NCBI GenBank assembly: GCA_001600695.1
Contig: BCKQ01000003.1
Location: 1,835,934 to 1,899,933 of the forward strand
DNA length: 64,000 nt
From: Ascoidea asiatica
Taxonomy: Eukaryota; Ascomycota; Saccharomycetes; Ascoideales; Ascoideaceae
Direction: 5' to 3'
The translations under genes and the position numbers were made by a program. This document shows positions 40,022-49,756 of the stretch, in pieces (within the stretch, counting starts at the first letter, position 1; every line of letters starts with the position of its first letter). Below the pieces are notes generated by a model, which had not been told where the DNA came from, made no database searches, and saw only the letters and a list, made by a program, of their open reading frames with translations.

Positions 40022-43000
40022 ATGGCTAATCATTACAAGGTATTGGGTGTTAACCCCAATGCAACTGATATAGAAATTAAAAAAGCATATAGAAAATTGG
40101 CATTAAAATATCATCCTGATAAAAATTCATCAAAAGAAGCCGCTGATATGTTTAAATCAATAGTTGAATCTTATACTCTTTTAAATGATAAAGCTGAAAG
40201 AGCTAAATTTGATAGATCTTTAAATCCTCAAATTAATCCATCTTTATTTGGTTATTTCCAAAATCCTTATGCTCCTTCAAATTTAAATCCAGATTTAAAT
40301 CGAAATATGTATCGTTATCAAAGACCATTCCCATCAACTTTTTCTGCTTCTAATTGGTCTGAATATAATATCAATTTCTTTAACCAAAATCCATATCAAA
40401 GCCAACCTCAAACTTCAGAACCTGATTTTTCAAATTTTGGAAAATCATTCAGACCACCTCGGCCTTCAGCCCCAACACAACCATCCTCACAAGAAAAACA
40501 AAAACAAAAACAAAACCAAAACCAAAAACAACAACAACAACAACAGCCTCAGTCCCAACCTCAGCGTCCAAAATTTAGAACAGTCCCAAAACAGGAACAA
40601 CAACAACAACCTCGTCAGAATTCAACTCCAACAAATAATCTTAATAATAATAAAAACAATAAGCCTACTACTCAAAATATACATGCGAACAAAAATCAAA
40701 ATCAAAATCAAACTTTAAAATCTGAAAATAAATCTTCAAAATCTACTTCCAAATCTACTTCCAAATCTACTTCAAAGACTTCTTCAAAAACTTCTTCAAA
40801 AACTTCTTCAAAATCAATTCCTGTAAAACCAATAAATCCTTATTCTGATAAATTTTCTGAACAATTACCACGTTATACTGAAAAAAGGAGAAATAGTCTA
40901 AAAGATTTTCTTCACGTTGATTCATCTACTTCTAATGTTAAACCAAATTCTAATACGAATTCTAATCCTGCTTCATTTCCAAGCTCTAATTTCAAATCTT
41001 TTTTTAAAGCTAATCTGGATTCTCAATCTAAAAATAATTCAAATAATAGTGCTTCTGATAATAATACTTCTAATATTCAAAAAGTTTCTTCAAAATCAGT
41101 TCCAAAGAAGAAAAAAGGGTTCAGTCCTTATGATCTTGAAGATGAACCTCCATTTATTCCAAAAGTTGATGATACAAAATTTGAAAATTCAACAAATAAT
41201 GACTCAAAAAATGTTTTTAATCAAGAATCAAAAGATGATGAAGATGTTATCGATATACCTGATTCTGATAGTGATGGAATTGAAATAGTAAATATTCCAA
41301 GAAGAAATAATAAATATTTAAAACCTTTTACTAATTTAAGTGGACTTGAATCTGATAATGATCTTTCTGAAGATATTTTTCCTTCTAGTTCTTCAGACAG
41401 TTCAGATAGCTCAACCCCTTCTCAGAATGAAACAAAGATTGAAAATCAAAAAAGTAATAATATTCAAACTTCCAAAATTTCAACTACCTCAACAGCTTCT
41501 CCAAATAATATAAATAATGAAAATCAAAATGTTAAAAATAATAACACAAGAAATAGTAAAAATAGTAAAAATAGTAAAAATAATAAAAATATAAAAAATA
41601 ATATCAATCTTTCTGATGCTTCAACTCATACTGATACTAACACTTCAAATACTTCTGCAAACAGCAAACAAAAACTACCACCTTTTTTTTCTTATAAAGA
41701 AGAAGCAATAAAACCTAATCTAACCAAAAAAACTTCTTTTCCTTCAACAACGGAATCAATTTCAATACATGGTAAAGATGCAAATGTGCATCATACTACA
41801 GATACTGGTTCTGATTTAGAGCCTATTGATGTTTTATCATCGGATGAAGAAGGATATGAACTTTCTATGGCTGTTATGAGAGGTGTAATAGATAGGGTCA
41901 CTTATTCAAGATTAAAAAGAAAAGAAATAAATACAAATCCAAATTATGGAGAGAAAAAATCAAATTTTTCTGATCGTACCGGGAAAAATCATTCAAAGAC
42001 AAATTTCAATGCTAACCTGAATAAATATAAAGATAAGAAATCTAGAAACTCAACACTTGATATTAGACAAATGTTTAAACAATCGCCTAAAGAAATTATT
42101 ACAAAAAATGATAATATTAATGGATCATCTTCTAAATTCCCCGGTTATCAAAGCAATAAAAATAAAAGTGAATTTGATCCATCTACTGAGACTCCTAGGA
42201 AGAAGCAAAAAATAGACACTATTGTAAATAATCATGAAATTGAAACAAAGCTTGCAAATTTAAAATCTGAAATTCAGTCAGAAGTCAGATATAATAATAT
42301 TTTTCATCAGAATTTAAGTAATTCAAGCTCTAAATCAAATTCAAATTCCAGCAATGAGAATACAAACAGTTCAAAAAGAAGGAAAAAAAACAGTTCAGTT
42401 ATATCATCAAAAATGGAAGAGAAAAATAATGATAAACACGAAAAAGCCAAAGAAAATGATAATATCAATTTACTTTTAAGCAATAAAAGAAGAAGAAAAA
42501 ACAAAGAAGAACATATAAAAAATGATACTTTGAATGATAATCTGTTTGCTGAAGAGCCAAATATTTCTTCAAGGCCAAGTATAACACCTTCGTATAAAGA
42601 TAGAAAATTACGAAGTAGAAATAGATTTCGACCTTCTGAAAATAAAGAAGAAAAATTGATTAAGATATCCTCTTCTGATTCTGAAGAAGATTCGGAAGAG
42701 GGAAAAGGATCCGAGTCTGATTCATCAACTAGTTCGTATCAGGAAAAAAGTAGTAAAAAACCAAAAAGTTTCCTTGATCGAAGAGTGAAAATAGACAAAA
42801 ATAGAAGAAAGTTCAAAGATTTAAAAAGTAGCAAAAAAAAGAAGAAAAAGGAAGAAACAGAACCAGCAGAAGTACAGTATAAGCTTTCAAAAGAAACAAT
42901 AATGAAAAAAATTGAATCCACAAATTCCGATATTAATGATGATTATGATATTATAATGGATTATGATGCTGAAATAGATGGATCTGATAATGAAATGAAG

Positions 43001-43831
43001 AGTGAATTTGCAAAAAATATCAAAGAAGAAATACTAGGAAACAGTGAAATCAAAATGAACGAGTTTTCAGGAATACCACCATTTAAAAAGACTTTCAAAA
43101 TGAACGATCTCGTGTCAAGTTTTGAAAATGAAGAACTTAGAAAAAATTCTCAGAAAAAGAGAAAATTATACAATAGTGAGAGTGAAAATGCATTTGAAAG
43201 TCTAAAAGAAAGTTTTATTGAAAACATGAATAAAAAAGAGGATTTTAATATAAGTATTCCAGTAAATGCGGATATTCAAAAAGTTTTATTGAGAACTAGA
43301 GAATTTGCTAAAGAAATTATAAATTCCAAAAGAGAAAAACCCAGAACTAAAAATAAAAATGAAGATTTTGACTTTCATAGCGATTTGAAAATAATTGATA
43401 AAAACAAAGTACCGAAAATTCCTACTTCATTTTCAAATAAAGTTGAAAAATCCATGAATAATATACCTTCAAGTAGGACTGAGTATTATGAGAATATATC
43501 TAAATTCAATCTATATGAAAAAGAATGGAATAAGTATTGTCAAAATTTTGCTGAATATTTTCAGAGAAGAATAGAAATTAATGGAAATAAAAGAAATGAA
43601 TTATTTAAATTACAATCTCCACCAAGTCAGTCGGATGTAATTTACATTGACGATGACGAAGATGAAATTGTTCTCGAAGAAAAGGCATTAAAAAGCTATG
43701 AAAAGAGTTTGTGTCAAGATGCAATTATTTTAAAAGAATGGTTCACTGCAACTAGTGCTCATCAAGATGCTGTATCTGAGTATATTAAAATAATGAAAAA
43801 TGGTAAAGTGAAGATAAAAGGAGCTCTTTGA
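40022..43831 (+). CDS. Large J-domain (Hsp40) protein with SUMO-interaction-like motifs
   Basis: Residues 1-70 are a J domain (HYKVLGVNPNATDIEIKKAY, then YHPDKN with the HPD tripeptide, ending LNDKAERAKFD), which stimulates Hsp70 ATPase. No Gly/Phe region, zinc finger or client-binding barrel follows, making it class C. The remaining ~1200 residues are mostly disordered: Gln-rich (160-190), a Lys-Ser-Thr repeat block (about 240-265), Asn/Ser-rich, and Lys-rich basic clusters resembling nuclear localisation signals (PRKKQKI, SKRRKKN, NKRRRKN). Three hydrophobic-acidic clusters resemble SUMO-interaction motifs: VIDIPDSDSD (about 407), IDVLSSDEE (about 600), VIYIDDDEDEIVLEE (about 1205). A folded-looking C-terminal segment spans 1160-1269. 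I do not recognise an orthologue; a nuclear co-chaperone is inferred. Confidence 0.75.
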   Translation: MANHYKVLGVNPNATDIEIKKAYRKLALKYHPDKNSSKEAADMFKSIVESYTLLNDKAERAKFDRSLNPQINPSLFGYFQNPYAPSNLNPDLNRNMYRYQRPFPSTFSASNWSEYNINFFNQNPYQSQPQTSEPDFSNFGKSFRPPRPSAPTQPSSQEKQKQKQNQNQKQQQQQQPQSQPQRPKFRTVPKQEQQQQPRQNSTPTNNLNNNKNNKPTTQNIHANKNQNQNQTLKSENKSSKSTSKSTSKSTSKTSSKTSSKTSSKSIPVKPINPYSDKFSEQLPRYTEKRRNSLKDFLHVDSSTSNVKPNSNTNSNPASFPSSNFKSFFKANLDSQSKNNSNNSASDNNTSNIQKVSSKSVPKKKKGFSPYDLEDEPPFIPKVDDTKFENSTNNDSKNVFNQESKDDEDVIDIPDSDSDGIEIVNIPRRNNKYLKPFTNLSGLESDNDLSEDIFPSSSSDSSDSSTPSQNETKIENQKSNNIQTSKISTTSTASPNNINNENQNVKNNNTRNSKNSKNSKNNKNIKNNINLSDASTHTDTNTSNTSANSKQKLPPFFSYKEEAIKPNLTKKTSFPSTTESISIHGKDANVHHTTDTGSDLEPIDVLSSDEEGYELSMAVMRGVIDRVTYSRLKRKEINTNPNYGEKKSNFSDRTGKNHSKTNFNANLNKYKDKKSRNSTLDIRQMFKQSPKEIITKNDNINGSSSKFPGYQSNKNKSEFDPSTETPRKKQKIDTIVNNHEIETKLANLKSEIQSEVRYNNIFHQNLSNSSSKSNSNSSNENTNSSKRRKKNSSVISSKMEEKNNDKHEKAKENDNINLLLSNKRRRKNKEEHIKNDTLNDNLFAEEPNISSRPSITPSYKDRKLRSRNRFRPSENKEEKLIKISSSDSEEDSEEGKGSESDSSTSSYQEKSSKKPKSFLDRRVKIDKNRRKFKDLKSSKKKKKKEETEPAEVQYKLSKETIMKKIESTNSDINDDYDIIMDYDAEIDGSDNEMKSEFAKNIKEEILGNSEIKMNEFSGIPPFKKTFKMNDLVSSFENEELRKNSQKKRKLYNSESENAFESLKESFIENMNKKEDFNISIPVNADIQKVLLRTREFAKEIINSKREKPRTKNKNEDFDFHSDLKIIDKNKVPKIPTSFSNKVEKSMNNIPSSRTEYYENISKFNLYEKEWNKYCQNFAEYFQRRIEINGNKRNELFKLQSPPSQSDVIYIDDDEDEIVLEEKALKSYEKSLCQDAIILKEWFTATSAHQDAVSEYIKIMKNGKVKIKGAL

Positions 43832-44523
43832 TAAGCATAACATATTCAATGTTGTATAAGTGGTTAAATTCTGTGATCGAAAAAGAATAATGACAATAGT
43901 TTTAATATTTTTTTTTCTTTATTTATGGAACGAATTTTAGTTTTTAAGTGTGATTAACGTTAATGTATAATTTATATTATTGTAAACCGAACCGAACTAA
44001 CAACAAATAATCAATAATCATCAATGGATAAATATAATAGCCGATAGCCTTTACGTCTAGCGGAACCTGTGTTTTTGCAACTCCAATGCAAATGTTCCTA
44101 AAAAAAAGAAGTAGGTTTATATCACGTGATGTGACGGTTAAAATGGGTCCGCCGCACGGAACCTGCTTGAGTCTTGTTCTCGGAACCGGTGTTTGAGGGA
44201 AGCAGTGGATTCTCCGGGTCTAGGCCTGCTGATATTGTGTATTAGCACTGGAGCTGGATTTTTGATATTTATTTATATTTGAGTGTAGCGAATCTGAACG
44301 AACTTAAGGAATAGCTGAAGAAATTTGATTATAACCAACTGAAGAATTATTCTAAATATCATTATCATTATTATAAAGTTAATGCTATGATTTCAAAATA
44401 AATTATTCTTTGCCTTTGCTATATAATATTTGCTTTGGGTGATCTTTATTGCTTATTAGTGATTTTCATCAAATTTTAAGATCTTATTATTATTGAAATA
44501 GTCTTTATTTGCTTTCTTAAATA
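43832..44523. other. Intergenic region with CGGAACC repeats and CACGTG
   Basis: This region lies between two plus-strand genes. The GC-richer island at about 44040-44250 carries the palindrome ATCACGTGAT (CACGTG at 44123-44128) and three direct CGGAACC copies. AT-rich leader sequence follows to the next ATG. Confidence 0.5.
44061..44187 (+). repeat. Three direct copies of CGGAACC
   Basis: Copies are at 44061-44067, 44157-44163 and 44181-44187; the last two are 24 bases apart and lie 30-60 bases downstream of a CACGTG palindrome. They may be binding sites for a regulator of the following gene. Confidence 0.7.
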
Positions 44524-47500
44524 ATGTCTAATATAAATAATAGTAACAATAATAGTAATAATAATATTACTTTCAATAATAGCAGTAATACTATTAATAA
44601 CTGTAATAAAAATAATAAAGCTACTGCTACTACCACAAGTAATGATAACAATAAGAATAGTATTTTAGCTAATTCTTCAAATAGGCCTCCATTCAATAGA
44701 GTTAGATCAAAATCCATAAGCAATCCATCTTCTGCTAATCGTCCTTCAAATGCTGCTTATCATCATAGAGCAAGTTTCGATTTGGAGCCAAATTATGATT
44801 TAATTGATAGTAGTAATACCAACAATTATATCAATAATTCTCATTTTCTTCCTAGTCATAATAACCCTTCAAATCAGGACTATCATTGTAATCCTTCAAA
44901 TAATGCAATCAATTCAAATCTTATAAATCATTCTTCTTCTCACGCTCTTTTACCAAATAATACAAATAACACAAATACTACTACTAATACAAATAATACA
45001 AGCAGTACAAATAATAGATCCATTATTTCCAATCAAATACAATCAAATGGTAAAGCTGGAAGATTTGCTTGGGTTAAAAAAATAATTCAGTCGAATAGAT
45101 TATCTTCGAATACAAAAAGAAATCATCAACAAAGTCAAATTCAAATCCAAAATCAAATTCAAAATCAAAATTCAAATACATCAAACTTATCATCTTCCCC
45201 ATCTACAAATCCAACTTACTTAAGAGCATCTAATTCAACAAATAATGTTAAGGATTATTTATCACACCATCATCCTATTTCAAATAGACTTGAAACCTCA
45301 AATATTTCTCATAATCATAAGGCTAAAAGATTAACTCATTTAAACCCCTCAGATTCTTCAAGGATGAGAAGAACTGGAAATAAAATCTCAAATTCATCTA
45401 ATAGGAATAAAAATCCTTCAAATAATACTTCAAAAAGTAGCAACTTAAAAAAGGCATCAATTATGAATTCATCTATAAATTCAAATAATAAAAAAAATAA
45501 TAATAAAAGCAACAGCAATAGCAACAATATAAATAGCAATAACATTGCTCATAACAATAATAATAACAATAACAATAACAATAACAATATTAATTCAAAT
45601 AATAAAAATAGTAATCTAGTATATTCCCCTTCTTTAAACTCTAATCACTCAGCTAAGTCATATAATAGTTATAATCCTCATTATAATTATTATTTGTTTC
45701 ACAATAATAATCATAAACCATCTGATTCTGTTTCAATTTCAGAAAATATTTCAAACATACTACCTGTATCACCCTCACTTTCTCTAAGAAATAGTGCATT
45801 AACCTTAAACTCTTCCAATTTTAATAGTCTACATGGTTTTGCTAATTTCAATACTCCCAATAATAATAATAATAATAGTTTGAGTTATTATTATAACACC
45901 TATAATACTCATAATCATAATTTAAATAATAACAGTATCAATAACAATAGTATTAACAACGCAGGCAGTATATTAACCACAAATACAAATTCGAATAGTA
46001 ATCCAAATGATAATAACAATAGCATTAGTGATTCAAAATCTCAAATATCAAGTTATATATCAAGTTTTGATAACTCAAAATCAATTGAGGTGGAATTGGA
46101 TGAAGCTTTCGAAAACAGTAGTATGATTGTTAATAATCCAAGATATTCAAGCTCTTTATTAGTAATAGAAGATGATAATGACATTGATCAGAAAACGGAT
46201 AATACTGCTTATAATAATGAAAAGACTGATGATTCAAATAGTATATCGAATAATAATAATAATAATAATGCCGATGGTTTAAATCTTTCAAATAATGATC
46301 TAAACAATCAACCTTCTACTCAAAATCATAGTATATTCGGACTTGAAAGCAATAACAATAATACTACATTAGATGCCATTAATCTCCCACATTCTCATTC
46401 AAATTTTAAAAATAATAGTGATTCTGATATTTGTTTAGATGGTAGAGAAGATTCCGAATCACTCGAAAATGGATCTGTTGATATCAGTAGTATTGAAAAT
46501 GATAGTAATGACAATTTAACAAAAACTCAAAGTGATTCTGAAGTAGTTTCAACACTGGAAAATAATTATTTATTTACTAGTAATGTTCCTTCTGATGTTC
46601 AAAATTCCATGATGACATCAACCTTTAGCTCTAAAGAGCCTTCATTATTTGAAAAGATGGACTCAAAATCATGTTCCTCTAAAAATCTTTCTTCCCAAAT
46701 AAATAATGTCAATCGTGTAAATTCAATAATAAGTGGAAATGAGATAACCCCAGCAACATCTATTTCTTCTATAAATTCTCAAAGCTTTCTTCATTATGCT
46801 GGTTCTAATAATAATTATACTTATAATAACCCAATAAGAAATTCATTACTAAATAACCCTCAAGCTCATTCAACTACAGCGTCTATGATAACAACTCAAA
46901 ATAATGTTGATTCATCTTCAATAGTAACTTTGGCCTCTTCTTCTAGAAATATTTTATATAGGTCTAGATCAGCTAGAAGATCGATTGAGACTTTTAATTC
47001 TTCAACAGTGGGAATTCCACCCTCAAGTTTATTTGAAAGATTAAATTATCAAAGTAGTTATCACCTGAACGGTGGAAGTGTCAATCCAAGTCTAACACCT
47101 AGTGTGAATGAAAGTTCAAATATAAATAATAATGCTAGCGGGACTATGGGTAATATAAACAATACAAGTAATACAGCCAATGCTATCTCTGCTACAACTA
47201 CTGTGCAAGAAGAAGATTTTGATAAGAACAGTACAGCTGAATCATTGACTGCATGCCAAACAGCGACAGAGACTGGTTCAAATTATAATAGTTCAGGTAC
47301 TACTCAATTATTGAACGCTGATTCCTATAATGATTCTAGAAATCATCATTATTCTATAAGTAGTAGTTTAAATGTTAACTTGAATAATGATGATTTGGTA
47401 AGTTTACGAACATATTATTCTACTGGTAGGTCAGTAAACGGATTAAGCCGAACTGGTAATTCAAATAATTTAATCTCAAATAATGATGACTATAGTTTGA

Positions 47501-47550
47501 GAAGTTTTAAAAGTGGTAAAACTGTTAAATCAAGAGTTAGTTCTCCTTAA
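44524..47550 (+). CDS. Asn/Ser-rich protein of unknown function
   Basis: This 1008-residue frame is dominated by Asn, Ser and Thr runs (several of 8 or more Asn). Short non-repetitive segments stand out and may be functional: NRPPFNRVRSKSISNPSS (about 60), GKAGRFAWVKKIIQSNRLSS (about 178, basic and amphipathic), KSIEVELDEAFENSSMIVNN (about 520), RNILYRSRSARRSIETFNSS (about 815), and the C terminus DDYSLRSFKSGKTVKSRVSSP. No known domain, signal peptide or membrane span is visible. Preserved frame across 3 kb, biased composition shared with neighbours and an ATG directly after an AT-rich leader support a real gene. RxxS-type phosphorylation sites suggest a regulatory protein, which is speculation. 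Confidence 0.7.
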   Translation: MSNINNSNNNSNNNITFNNSSNTINNCNKNNKATATTTSNDNNKNSILANSSNRPPFNRVRSKSISNPSSANRPSNAAYHHRASFDLEPNYDLIDSSNTNNYINNSHFLPSHNNPSNQDYHCNPSNNAINSNLINHSSSHALLPNNTNNTNTTTNTNNTSSTNNRSIISNQIQSNGKAGRFAWVKKIIQSNRLSSNTKRNHQQSQIQIQNQIQNQNSNTSNLSSSPSTNPTYLRASNSTNNVKDYLSHHHPISNRLETSNISHNHKAKRLTHLNPSDSSRMRRTGNKISNSSNRNKNPSNNTSKSSNLKKASIMNSSINSNNKKNNNKSNSNSNNINSNNIAHNNNNNNNNNNNNINSNNKNSNLVYSPSLNSNHSAKSYNSYNPHYNYYLFHNNNHKPSDSVSISENISNILPVSPSLSLRNSALTLNSSNFNSLHGFANFNTPNNNNNNSLSYYYNTYNTHNHNLNNNSINNNSINNAGSILTTNTNSNSNPNDNNNSISDSKSQISSYISSFDNSKSIEVELDEAFENSSMIVNNPRYSSSLLVIEDDNDIDQKTDNTAYNNEKTDDSNSISNNNNNNNADGLNLSNNDLNNQPSTQNHSIFGLESNNNNTTLDAINLPHSHSNFKNNSDSDICLDGREDSESLENGSVDISSIENDSNDNLTKTQSDSEVVSTLENNYLFTSNVPSDVQNSMMTSTFSSKEPSLFEKMDSKSCSSKNLSSQINNVNRVNSIISGNEITPATSISSINSQSFLHYAGSNNNYTYNNPIRNSLLNNPQAHSTTASMITTQNNVDSSSIVTLASSSRNILYRSRSARRSIETFNSSTVGIPPSSLFERLNYQSSYHLNGGSVNPSLTPSVNESSNINNNASGTMGNINNTSNTANAISATTTVQEEDFDKNSTAESLTACQTATETGSNYNSSGTTQLLNADSYNDSRNHHYSISSSLNVNLNNDDLVSLRTYYSTGRSVNGLSRTGNSNNLISNNDDYSLRSFKSGKTVKSRVSSP

Positions 47551-48204
47551 ATTTTTCATTTAGTACTTTTGCTTAAATATCCTTTCTTGAAAATTTCTAA
47601 ACTTGTTTTGATTTTTTTTTATAATTTTATGTTTCAGCGATAAATGAACAGTATTTCTTCTTTTTTGTATTCTTTTTTGTATTTTTTTATATTTCACTGG
47701 TTCAAATGATATATAATAAAAATGTTTCATTTTTTAAAACCTGGTTTTTGAAATATGTTTTACATTTGTTTTCTAATTCCTTTGCTTATTTTGAACTTCT
47801 TTTCTGTCATTACTATAACTCAATTATTGAATTTCAATAATTCTGCAATAGACGTTTTGTATTTATATCTATTTTGTCCTTAGTTTATTGACTTTTAATA
47901 AATATTTAATGAAACTAATTTGGCTATCTTCACAGTCATTTGCGCCGAATGTTTATTTCTTTCGGACTTAAGAAGCAGTAAACTCTAAATCCGATGGAGT
48001 TAAGAACTGGAAAAGTCAAAGATTCAGAGAATTCTGTTTCCATATCAGAATATAAATATCTTCAGCATTTCTTTTTTTTAAAAGATTGATTTTTTTTATA
48101 CTTTTCCATTTGGTTTCTTATTAGAAGTCTGATTCAACTTTGATTGGAAATTGTCTTTTTCGATAGACAGTTAGATTTCAACTTTTTTTTTTTTTGGTTC
48201 AATA
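47551..48204. other. Intergenic region
   Basis: This region lies between two plus-strand genes. It is T-rich, with T-tracts immediately before the OYE-like ATG and a slightly GC-richer patch at about 47940-48040. No gene or RNA was recognised. Confidence 0.4.
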
Positions 48205-49335
48205 ATGGATGATCCAGATTCCAATAATCAATCTTTTAAAAGTAATACTAGTGATTATAAGTTAAAGGATAGTAATCTTTTCAAGCCATTAAAGGTTGGT
48301 AACATGCATTTGAATCAAAGATTAGTAATGAGTCCTTTATCGAGGTGTAGAGCAACAATTGAACACAACCCCTCGGATTTAATGTATTTTCACTATTTTT
48401 CTAGATCAAAATATCCTGGAACTTTATTAATTTCAGAATCTACCTCGATTTCTAAAAATATTTCTGGAGTTGAGCATGTACCTGGAATTTGGTCTGAAAG
48501 ACAAATTTTTCTTTGGTCAAAGATAATTGACAAAGTTCATTCAAATAATAGTTTTTTTTTCATTCAATTACAAGGTCATGGAAAAATTCAGCCTATGAAT
48601 AAAAGAATCGATTCAGACCCAAGTGTTTCATGGCATTCATTTTCAAATAAAGATAAGTTCAAGTTATACGAAAGATTTTATTTTAATGCTGCTCAGAATG
48701 CTATAATGTCGGGTGCCGATGGTGTGGAAATATCTGTATATCACTATCTTTGGATGGTAAAAGCATTGCAGACAGAACTTCAATTAGAATCTATATTATG
48801 TTGTTTTTTAAAATTATGTGACAAAATAATTGAAGAAATTTCTATTCAAAAATTTGCATTGAAATTAAATCTTCTCAAAAAAAATGAAATCAAATTCATT
48901 TTAAATCACTTTTTACTGAATTATATCAATAAATCATTAGCCTATCTATCAATTAGTGAACCTCGAAATACAAATATTCATATTTCTAATGAAACCTCAT
49001 TTTCAAATAATAATTGGTTGTTTGATTATTATCCAAATTGCATAATAGTAAGATCGTCTTCGTATATAGATTTAGAAAAAAATTTCAAGAATCTTCGAAA
49101 TGATGTTAATATGAATAATCGAACATTAATAGCCGCTGGCAGATTTTTCACTTCCAACCCAGATTTACCTCAAAAACTTAAAAATAATTTGAATCTAACC
49201 CCCTATAATAGAATTACCTTTTATTCAAATACTACCATAGGTTACTCGGATTATGATGATTTCCCTTCTTTTGATTCAAATGTTCACAAAGATCCAATAG
49301 ATTTAGGCTGTTTTCTTCAAAAAAATAATATATAA
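48205..49335 (+). CDS. Degenerate old-yellow-enzyme homologue, probable pseudoenzyme
   Basis: OYE-family proteins are FMN-dependent ene-reductases. Homology is clear at the N terminus (NLFKPLKVGNMHLNQRLVMSPLSRCRA), in LISESTSISKNISGVEHVPGIWSERQI, FFIQLQGHGK and the C terminus (AAGRFFTSNPDLPQKLKNNLNL, then TPYNRITFY). Key features are altered: the usual VEIHSANGYL with the substrate-binding His/Asn pair reads VEISVYHYLW, and the RTDEYGGSIENR region that follows is absent, replaced by unrelated Leu/Glu-rich sequence. The flavin-modulating Thr is Ser (PLSRC). The reading frame is nonetheless intact over 376 codons with no stop or frameshift. Either it has a new non-catalytic role or it is an early-decaying paralogue. 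Confidence 0.7.
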   Translation: MDDPDSNNQSFKSNTSDYKLKDSNLFKPLKVGNMHLNQRLVMSPLSRCRATIEHNPSDLMYFHYFSRSKYPGTLLISESTSISKNISGVEHVPGIWSERQIFLWSKIIDKVHSNNSFFFIQLQGHGKIQPMNKRIDSDPSVSWHSFSNKDKFKLYERFYFNAAQNAIMSGADGVEISVYHYLWMVKALQTELQLESILCCFLKLCDKIIEEISIQKFALKLNLLKKNEIKFILNHFLLNYINKSLAYLSISEPRNTNIHISNETSFSNNNWLFDYYPNCIIVRSSSYIDLEKNFKNLRNDVNMNNRTLIAAGRFFTSNPDLPQKLKNNLNLTPYNRITFYSNTTIGYSDYDDFPSFDSNVHKDPIDLGCFLQKNNI

Positions 49336-49756
49336 TAATAGATTAGATGGGTTTTTTTACAAACCAATAATATTAACTACTGTAGAACCTACAAATATAG
49401 AGACACTGTGGGAACACAAAATCTCTACGAACTAAATGAAAAAACTGGGAACACTGGCGGAAAACGGAGTAAAAATCCCGACCGAGTATTAGAAAACAAA
49501 ACCTAAAACTATTTGTGGGAAACCCGGATTTTGTGGTTGGAAAATTCCGTTTCGTGGGTGAAAATCACAGTGTTTTAAATTTATGTTTCTAAAATTCATT
49601 ATCTAAAATTTTTAAATTAGGGAAAATGTGCCGTAGTGTGGCTAGTTTTATTTCCAGTAAGTGTCTCTCCGAAGTTTTGAACATTTAGTTAAATTTTTCA
49701 CAGAACTTCAAACCATAATATAAATATTCAAAAAAAACTATATAAAACAAAAAGTT
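49336..49756. other. Convergent spacer with GC-richer block and TIR-like ends
   Basis: This lies between the 3' ends of the OYE-like and BRL1 genes. The block at about 49395-49680 is GC-richer than normal for convergent spacers here. ACACTGTG at 49403-49410 and its complement CACAGTGT at 49566-49573 bracket about 155 bases; TGGGAAC-like words recur inside. It may be a degenerate small element, but no target duplication or coding remnant was recognised. Confidence 0.35.
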
